Assembly (NCBI GenBank): GCA_946894095.1 | Contig: OX335662.1 | Coordinates: 12,356,001-12,420,000, forward strand | Reading direction: 5' to 3' | DNA length: 64,000 nucleotides | Source: Incurvaria masculella | Lineage: Eukaryota > Arthropoda > Insecta > Lepidoptera > Incurvariidae | Part shown: piece by piece, positions 56,228 to 64,000 of the stretch | Numbering within the stretch: the first letter of the stretch is position 1 | Layout: each line of letters begins with the position of its first letter | Made by a program: the position numbers and the translations under genes | Notes under the pieces: generated by a model | What the model was told of the DNA's origin: nothing | The model's input: the letters and a program-made list of their open reading frames with translations, nothing else | Databases searched by the model: none

Positions 56228-59200
56228 CTGAAAGTGGAATACTCGGTTATTCTTGTGACTAGAACTTAAAATCTGTTACGTCTTCCTTGTAAACTCTTAG
56301 CTGCGGAAACAAGATGGGCAGATGAAGCACACTATAAAAGTAATAGTATTAAATGAAACCAAAATCGTGTCACCGCAACCCGATTGGGTAAAAAAGACAC
56401 AATCCTAAGGTATGGCACCAGTTGCTCGTTTATTCTGGTGAGTAGAAGGCAAAATCTGTTACGTCTTCCCTGTATACTCTTAGCTGCGGAAGCAAATTGG
56501 GCAGAAAAAACACTCTATGAAAAAAATACTATTGAATGCAACCAAAATCGCGTCACCGCAACCCTTTCGGTTAAAAAAGATACAATACTAGAGTCTGGCA
56601 CCAGTTACTCGGTTATTCTAGTGACTAGAACGTAAAATCTGTTACGTCTTTCCTGTTTACTCTTAGCTTCGGAAGCAAGTTGGGCAGAAAAACACTCTAT
56701 GAAAAAAATACTATTGAATGCAACCAAAATCGCGTCACCGCAACCCTTTCGGTTAAAAAAGATACAATACTAGAGTCTGGCACCAGTTACTCGGTTATTC
56801 TAGTGACTAGAACGTAAAATCTGTTACGTCTTCCCTGTATACTCTTAGCTGCGGAAGCAAATTGGGCAGAAAAAACACTCTATGAAAAAAATTCTATTGA
56901 ATGCAACCAAAATCGCGTCACCGCAACCCGATCGGTTAAAAAAGATACAATACTAGAGTCTGGCACCAGTTACTCGGTTATTCTAGTGACTAGAACGTAA
57001 AATCTGTTACGTCTTCCCTGTATACTCTTAGCTGCGGAAGCAAGATAGCCAGAAGAAGCACACTATGAAAATAATACTATTGAGATGAAACCAAAATCGT
57101 GTCACCGCAACCCGATCGGTTACGTGATATCTGGGACCCGAAATATCACGAGTGTGCAAATCGGGCAGGGAATGTCGACTTGGAGTATAGCGAGAGCCAA
57201 ATACATATCAAGTAAAATACCTACTATATAAACGTTTTGCGAGCAAACTAAATAGCTGTTCATTTAATGTGATAATACAATTACAAAAACCGGCCAAGTG
57301 CGAGTCGGACTCGCCCACGAAGGGTTCCGTACCATCGTAAAATATTTAACACATACAAATCAGGTTTTTTGTATGGGCCCCCCCTTTAATTTTTATTATT
57401 TTAAAATTCTACCTATTTGTTGTTATAGCGGCAAAATAAATACACACTCTGTGAAAATTTCAGCTGCCTTCCTATTACGGCTCATGAGATACAGCCCTGT
57501 GACAGACGGACGGACAGACGGACGGACGGACGGACGGACGGAAGGACGGACGGACAGCGGAGGCTTAGTAATAGGGTTCCGTTGTCACCCTTTGGGTACG
57601 GAACCCTAAAAATGAGCCGGTGTTTGCCATTGCGAAGATGCGTTCAAAAAGTTGATATTTACAATTATCAATTATTTTTTAATAATAAATTTTACAATTA
57701 ATTTTATACGATATAAACACGCTCATAATCATCTAACGGCTACCCTTCCTTATAAATAGTGATTACATTATAAACCAACATAAAACTGCTTAGTGTTCTC
57801 GCAAATACAATTTTATGGTTTGCAACTTATTATTTTTTGCGGGATATTGCAGAAATAGCTGCGAACGACTGTGGCGCTCTCTACATGAATGCCCAAACCC
57901 CCTTAAGTATTTTTCAAGTAGTCAAGTATTATAATAATATGATTCTGACGAAATGTATCTCCACGTCCTATTCCTAAAAACATATTCATTTAAAGAAACT
58001 TTTTTAAAACCATTTTTTATTCAATCTTTAAAATGTGCTAAAATTAAAATAATAATTTGATGCACATAGTATTCAGTTACATCAAATAATTTAAAAGCTT
58101 TTATCGCTATTTTTTTGTGTTCTCAGCAATGTCTTTGTCCCTTGCGAGCCCTTTCATTTTATACCCATCTCATGTGGGTAGATAAGAACATTTGGTCCGC
58201 TGTCTTGGGGGCGGTCGGCATTGAGTTTAGTGTGACGTCATTAAATTTTAAGTATGGTTCTCAGCGAATCCTATTCGATAACCATATAATGAGGGTGCAT
58301 AAAAATAACATATCCACCGACTTTGCGAGTCCACCATATTGGATTTGATGACGTCACTCAATGAAATAAGTTCACGTCATTCATTGTCATCCAAATTAAA
58401 CACGTTTGCAATTTCAGTTCAATCGGTTGAGCATAACTAGTTCAAAATACAGTTGCGAGGTTTAACCCATATACACTGAAAAAAGCGGGCCAAGATTGAA
58501 CGCAAAAAAAACATGTTTTTTTAAATTATTTATTATTTTATTGTAGTTTATTATTTGTTGTTATAGCGGCAAAATCAGTACACACGCTGTGAAAATTTCA
58601 GCTGCAGCCCTGTGACAGACGAAGCGACGGACGGACTGACGGATGGACGGACGGACAGCGGAGGCTTAGTAATAGGGTTCCGTTGGCACCCTTTGTGTAC
58701 AGAACCCTAAAAATTATTAGTGAATCTAACTTTAATTTCGATTAATTTAATTTAAGGTTAAAAAATAGAGCCAACTAAGTAAATCGATCACGCTAACTTA
58801 GTGAAAACCGCCTGAAATATTAAATGTTACTGTATCTTCTAACTGTTACTGTTTTCTCTACTTTTTCCCTAACTGAATGAAAACTCTTTCTAACTTTAGT
58901 ATTTTTTCAGTGTTTCTAGTGAGTATTTTAGTGTAGTGTAGTTTGACTACCAGAAGTTGAATAAATAAATGAAATTAAATGAAATAGAATAATAATTTCC
59001 ATACCTCCCGTATCGCCATAGACTGCAGATCGACAATTTGTTTCTGGCCCTCTGCGCGCACAATACTGTCTTGGTCCTCCCAGTCCTTCATCATATCCTG
59101 TTCCGAAGGCAGTTGAAACTTGCCGGTTACCACGGCAACCGCGTACTGCGCCTAGAAGTTGAAATTAAACAATTAATCGCTCCAATTAAGGCTCCATATG

Positions 59201-60570
59201 ACGCTGACCTTCAATATTTTGCAGTAATTTTGAGATAAAATACACAGCGTCAGTTAAGAATAAACATCCGTAGAGAAATATCAAGAAAATATCAAAGTTT
59301 AGGCTATTACATGTATAATGTATGGTCGTTAATTATATTCTTTAAAAAATATATGTTTGTAAACACAAATTTACTAGGTTTTCAAGCCGGCGGGCGCTTG
59401 GAAACTATAAGTGATTCAGACAATTTCCTTTTTTGTGGAAAAAAGATTACATATTTATCTGGTGAATAAGCGTGATTTTTTTTTAATTCCCTTTAAAAAG
59501 TAATCTTTATAGCCCAAAAACAAATATTTTGCTCGCCTGAAAACGATTTTGACGCGCTTACTTCCATGAATCCCAAAACTCAAACGCAATCTCACTGATT
59601 CCGGAGGTCGCCATAATCGTTTGTCTGCTGGATGCTGGAAGCAGTTGGAGCCTTAAGGGAAGACGTTAGGTTAGGACGAGTCAATTCGTAGCGCCTTACA
59701 CATTTTCCTTCGAGCAAATGTAATATGCAGTGATGACGAATTTGTGCGGCTCGTAGCCTAGTGGCGCGGGACTGGCCTAGCGTATCAGAAGTCTGGGTTC
59801 AATTTCTCGCCCCGACATGCACCACTTTCTTTCTCTTTCTGGGTTAGATAAGTGCGTTTCGTCACAAATGCGAGCTGCTCCATGGTTCGGAACCCATGTA
59901 AAACTGTAGGTCCCCTTCCCCTACTAGGTAGTAGGGTTAAGCCCCGGGTTGGTACCACCGCATTGGATGAAACTAGGGTTAAAACGGCAATTAAAAATTG
60001 TCCGTGTTTTCAATTCAGTTCAATGTAGCCGTGCTCATAAAGGGGAGGTCCTGGCATGGCACCTTATTCCTTCGGGAATGTGGTGTATTAGGCTAATATC
60101 ATAACGGTAGTTGTGGGGACAATATGGACAAGAAAGGCAAAAGAGAGAAAACAATGGGAAGAAATGGGGGAGGCCTTCACCCTGCAGTGGGGAGCACAGT
60201 AATTTAAAAAAAAAAAATACTTTACTAATATTTAGGACTTAAGTTTAAAGATTAAGAGGAAATATCCATTCACAGTTTTTTTTTGCTTATACTAACACTT
60301 AGAAATCACCACAATGTAATGAAACCATCTGTGCTCATAAAATAAATGGCTTTATTATATATTATTATTATTAGTTGTGGGGTATTAGCCATCCACGTCA
60401 GGTTGCAAAAAAAACACACACCTGCACATCCAGCCCCACGGAGTCAACGTCCTCTCCCAGCATTAGCATCGTCGGGTGTCGGATGTTGACGATGCCGCGG
60501 TAGAGTGGCGCCGCGCGTGGCTGCAGCGTCAGACCGCTCGTGGCGTCCAGCGGGTAGCTGCGCTTGTAAC
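56042..60570 (-). CDS. Flavin-containing monooxygenase (FMO), 3' part, three exons
   Basis: Exons 60570-60422, 59151-59005 and 56227-56042 join in frame (phases 2/0/0) and end in TAG, giving about 160 C-terminal residues. FMO hallmarks: a GYKRSYPLD-like turn after the expected CTGY position; PLYRGIVNIRHPTMLMLGED, matching the LY..I.....P...FIG segment of FMOs; AQYAVAVVTGKFQLPSEQDM, the family WA..V..G...LPS..EM segment. FMOs use FAD, NADPH and O2 to oxygenate N- or S-containing nucleophiles; insect members act in alkaloid and xenobiotic defence. The FAD and NADPH Rossmann motifs are not here: nothing like GxGxxG is found between 60,571 and 64,000, so the 5' exons lie beyond the window. It runs parallel to Osiris but is separated by 40 kb. 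Confidence 0.9.
56231..57130. repeat. 183-bp tandem array, about 4.8 units, in the last FMO intron
   Basis: Units restart at about 56245, 56428, 56611, 56793 and 56976 (CTCGGTTATTCTAGTGACTA). The inner units are nearly identical, the outer ones diverged. The array starts a few bases from the acceptor of the FMO terminal exon. Confidence 0.92.
57285..57612 (+). repeat. GACG-microsatellite element, copy 5
   Basis: Longest microsatellite of the set (about 57,506-57,556, ACGG units with one GAAGG interruption). In the last FMO intron. Confidence 0.88.
58479..58713 (+). repeat. GACG-microsatellite element, copy 6, 5' part degraded
   Basis: Weak start AAAAAGCGGGCCAAG, clear TTATAGCGGCAAAATCAGTA and end block AGAACCCTAAAAA. 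In the last FMO intron. Confidence 0.75.
59005..59151 (-). CDS. FMO exon (penultimate)
   Basis: Acceptor AACTTCTAG, donor GAG|GTATGG, exactly 49 codons, phase 0 on both sides. Includes the KFQLPSEQDMMKDWEDQD segment that matches the LPS..EM region of FMOs. Confidence 0.9.
59751..60411 (+). mobile_element. tRNA-derived SINE, copy 7, split by a LINE tail
   Basis: Head CGGCTCGTAGCCTAGTGGCG, B box GGTTCAATTTC. The body is interrupted at 60119-60371 and resumes with GTATTAGCCATCC and an A run. Antisense to FMO in the intron just downstream of its antepenultimate exon. Confidence 0.87.
60119..60371 (+). mobile_element. 5'-truncated LINE tail inserted in SINE copy 7
   Basis: Flanked by the 11-bp duplication TAGTTGTGGGG (60108-60118, 60372-60382). 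Contains GGAGGCCTTCACCCTGCAGT, like lepidopteran non-LTR 3' ends, AATAAATGGCTTTATTAT, and an ATT-rich tail, all as expected from target-primed reverse transcription. Confidence 0.8.
60422..60570 (-). CDS. FMO exon (antepenultimate)
   Basis: Acceptor TAACGCAG, donor CAG|GTGTGT. Two bases complete a Gly codon, then 49 codons from YKRSYPLDA to GLDVQ. A nested SINE/LINE insertion ends about 10 bp from the donor. Confidence 0.9.
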
Positions 60571-61310
60571 CTGCGTTAGAATCCAAACTAATTATGTGGA
60601 AAAGCTGCTTCAGGTATAATCAGATGGCAAATGTATATGAATCAGTGCGTGAGCATGGCCGATCAATGTGGCAACGCTGCCAGCGAACAACTTGAAAGGA
60701 TGCCGATCACCAAAACACTAAAATTATTCAAACACTTTATTTACTTCTTTTAAAAAAATACATTCATTACACAAACTCTGCGACCAGTCCTACTGCCGGG
60801 CCGAGTGCGAATGCATCGGCTCGCATAAGTATATCTGTCCCTCTCATACATGTGGTGGCAAGGTGGCACATTATTTATACGTGTACCTATGTGGTGATCG
60901 CCTGTACTAGGTAGGCATCCATATCCTGACTCCTAACAAACTAATCTCAGTTTCAACACAGTTAAAATTTAGTCATTTATAGTAAAGTATTTCTCAATAA
61001 TATTGACGTATTAATGTAAGCATCTTTAACCTAGGCAAAACAGTTAACATTAAAAAGTTATTTTAACCCATTGAACAGTACCGCTTAGTAAAAATAACAC
61101 GTGCGACAGATCAGATGACTTTGAAACAGTTATTTGAACCGTTTAAAAATTAAGGCCGACTTAAGGTCGTGCAACAGTCCAGTTTCAATAGGTACAGTAA
61201 TTTTAACCGATTGGACAGTAACTCTTCACTGAGTAAAAGACGTAAGTAACAATGGAAAAAATACTAAAGCTTTATAGAAAGGGTTTTCACACTGTTAGGG
61301 AAATAGTAAG

Positions 61311-61621
61311 AAAAAAACTGGCTAAGTGCGAGTCGGACTTGCACACGAAGGGTTCCGTACCATCGTAAAAGATTTGATACAAAATATTCACGTTTTTAGT
61401 ATGAGGACCCCCCTTAATTTTAATTATTTTTAAATTTTATTTTGTTGTTATAGCGGCAAAATAAATACACACTCTGTGAAAATTTCAGCTGTCTATTTGT
61501 TACGGTTACTGAGATACAGCGCTGTGACAGACGGACGGACGGACGGCCGGACGGAAGGACGGACAGCGGAGGCTTAGTAATAGGGTTCCCTTGGCACCCT
61601 TTGGGTACGGAACCCTAAAAA
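61311..61621 (+). repeat. GACG-microsatellite element, copy 7
   Basis: AAAAAACTGGCTAAGTGCGA to GGGTACGGAACCCTAAAAA, with ACGG units interrupted by CCGG and AAGG. Confidence 0.87.
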
Positions 61622-62168
61622 CAGTCCTAGCATACAGTAGAAAAAACAATGGGGGGACCGACTTCACCTTAGAAACGTCACAACTGTCATTCTTGTTAAA
61701 TATTATATACGATTTTTTAGATGCATGATGCAGTTAGAATAAGGTTTGGAGGAAAATAAAAGCGTTTCTTTGTCTTTAAACTAATTTTAATGTAATAGAC
61801 CAGCACAACGTTTGAAATTAATTCGTGATTCGCATTTGATCAGCATAAATTGATACAAATATTTTTCAGAATAATAACGCGAAAATTTGGTCATTTTAAT
61901 AACGTAGGTTGAGTAAATAAAATTGTAAGTCTATTCAGTTTTATTGTGCATGGTATCCGATGGCTTTTGACAGATCTTTTATGTGAGCTCGTTTGGACGC
62001 CACCTGTCGTGATAAATGAGCAGTTTACTTCCCCGTTGAAAGAAGGCTAACTATGTTATGTAAGTTAGAGTAACCAATTTACATAGTTGGCTCTATTTTA
62101 ACTTTCAAGACGGCTGTTATTATCGGAATTACAGTTAGATTCACAGATATATTTTATTTTATTGTTTG

Positions 62169-62577
62169 AGCGGCTCGTAGCCTAGTGGCGCGGGGACTGG
62201 CCTAGCGTACCAGAGACCTGGGTTCAATACCGACATGCACCGCTGTCTTTCTCTTTCCGAGTTCGATAAGTGCATTTTCATCGCGAGTGCGAGCTGCTCC
62301 ATGGTTCGGAATCCATGTAAAACTGTAGGTCCCCTTCCCCTACTAGGTGGTAGGGTTTAAGCCCGCCCGGGTTGGTACCATCGCATTGGATGAAAAGATG
62401 GTCGAAGCGGCAATGAAAAATTGTCCGTGTTTTCTATCCAGTTCAATGTAGCCGTGCTCATAAAGGGTAGGTCCTGGCATGGCACCAAATTCTTTCGGGA
62501 ATGTGGTGTATTGGGCTAATATCATAACGGTAGTTGTGTGGTATTAGCCATCCATGTCGGGTCGCATGAAAAAAAAT
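62169..62577 (+). mobile_element. tRNA-derived SINE, copy 8
   Basis: Head AGCGGCTCGTAGCCTAGTGG, B box GGTTCAATACC, full body, A-rich tail. One of the best-preserved copies. Presumably in an FMO intron, antisense to the gene. Confidence 0.9.
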
Positions 62578-62910
62578 TCAGTGTGAAGCAGGCACTTTAA
62601 TAAATTATTTCATCGGAAACCAATAAATGCATAGTTTATGTCATAAACGTCATTACTGGGAAGAATTTATTCTGTTTTAAATTTAAATTGGCTCTGTCTG
62701 TCCGCTGAACCAATTTTGATGACATTTGATATGCAGAGAGTCTGGAACTTGGGAAAGGGCATAGGCTACCTTTTGTGGTGAAAATTAAACTCGAAAGGGT
62801 TGAAAAGAGGATGACAGTTTGTATGGAGAGCTACTATAACATACAATGTTAGATTCAGGCCGACATCATTCCGAAACGACTTTGACCCGAGCGTAGCCGT
62901 GTACCTCAGT

Positions 62911-64000
62911 TAGTTTTTAAAATAAATTTACTAAATTTTTTACTAAAATTGGTTATATTTCCGATACTGAACCAACCCTAAAATTATGGTCACTCTTTTT
63001 TGTTATACCCTTATATACAATAAATGTAGTGAAACTTATTTCGGCCTGCAAACGGTTGGTAAAACGGTATTTTATCGTCAGTACACGCCAGTGTCTCTAC
63101 ACGTGCCAAAAATAACTCAACAGAGTTTCCCAGAACTGATAAGCATGATAAACCGTCATTCGATATTGTCCCAGCACAATGTTATCTACATCATTCTCCC
63201 ACTTCTTCTACCTATTGTTCAGACGCGGCTACAGGGACCTGACCTTTTTCAAAATACTTGACCTATGTATTTGGTTATGAATGATACGTTTTATTCGGCG
63301 ACCCGGCTATCCTAATTCCACACACACCCGCTCTGTAAATTTGCTTGGTCAATATGTATCAGTCTTTTGTTCATCATATTCAAACCACCTTCGCATACCC
63401 TTCATTCGCTTTATCAAATTATTCAATTCAATTCGTTTATTTAAACATCTAACACGTCATATTCGATCGACTCAGTAAAGGAGAACCCACCAATAATCTT
63501 CACTGGTTTATAGACTTTCTCCGTCCACAATAATGATGTACACGCTTAGATCTAAATGCTACTATCTCCCTAACTCAATTAGATCTAATTTCCTTATGTG
63601 AGTTAGTATGACGTTATTTGCGCACTGTTTCTGCGAAACCACCTAACGATAAACTGAGAATGCACATGTATTATTAATTTAAAAGAAAATGCTTAATCAT
63701 TTAGGGAAAACTGGCGTAGTTACATGATATATGAATCGTCATTCGTTCATATATGTTTATTTTTCTATATCATGAATACACTCACTATCAGATTCGTCAC
63801 TACTTTGATAAGCTGTTTATTATAGAAGCAATTCATAGTTATTATTGGATATATTTTTATCATCTACTACTCGACTCGATGCAATTGTTTCAACTCTGTT
63901 CTTACTACAAGGACACTATTTTTCGCAATGTTCTGACTGATAGAGTTTTCAAAATACAATCCTAAAACATTCAGTTCTTAATTTTGATTCAATTAACGTA
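62911..64000. other. Right edge, probably FMO intron, no exon seen
   Basis: AT-rich. A LINE-tail-like block at 63,425-63,560 (CACTGGTTTATAGACTTTCT). No FAD or NADPH Rossmann exon found on the minus strand. Confidence 0.4.

Noticed and set aside
59560..59660. Possible extra FMO exon (minus-strand ATGGCGACCTCCGGA)
   Set aside because: No FMO motif, and the flanking exons already join in phase without it.
62169..62245. tRNA-like sequences with A and B boxes
   Set aside because: They are SINE heads followed by the SINE body, not free tRNA genes; no cloverleaf acceptor stem closes.

Overview
The window reads as nuclear DNA of an insect, most likely a moth or butterfly. It is AT-rich and has small coding exons with GT..AG introns. 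About three quarters is repeat or transposon sequence, including tRNA-headed SINEs and GACG-microsatellite elements of the kind common in Lepidoptera. I see no bacterial operons, phage genes, CRISPR array, rRNA or free-standing tRNA gene. Most long open frames are chance frames in repeats.

Host genes. (1) A complete Osiris-family gene lies on the minus strand from 16,078 (ATG) to 2,682 (stop). I could join seven coding exons with matching phases and consensus splice sites into a 339-residue protein with signal peptide, twin cysteines, the hydrophobic Osiris (DUF1676) core and a C-terminal AQxLxY-like motif. A good 3' splice site 16 nt before the ATG suggests one or more upstream non-coding exons. 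Three TATA/initiator/first-exon/donor modules on the same strand at about 28.5, 30.3 and 39.1 kb are candidates. (2) The last three exons of a flavin-containing monooxygenase (FMO) lie on the minus strand at 56,042-60,570; its 5' part lies beyond 64,000.

Layout. 1-2.7 kb: downstream flank of Osiris with a TTAA-flanked MITE. 2.7-16.1 kb: Osiris, its introns filled with LINE fragments, SINEs, MITEs and simple repeats. 16.1-25.1 kb: a 9-kb array of 104-bp monomers starting a few bases from the Osiris 3' splice site. 25.4-42 kb: nested TTAA elements, duplicated promoter modules, a 26-copy 35-bp array with a built-in hairpin, SINE and LINE remnants. 42.1-48.8 kb: an apparently intact BEL/Pao retrotransposon with identical 258-bp LTRs, a 5-bp target duplication and one 1,724-codon Gag-Pol frame. 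48.9-56 kb: a broken mariner and repeats. 56-64 kb: the FMO 3' end, with a 183-bp tandem array in its last intron and nested retroposons.

No multi-gene system is visible. The most unusual signals are architectural: three unrelated tandem arrays each end within about 3-15 bp of a 3' splice site; the 104-bp satellite looks derived from the Osiris acceptor region and has higher-order repeats; promoter/first-exon modules are duplicated; and TTAA-specific MITEs are inserted inside one another.
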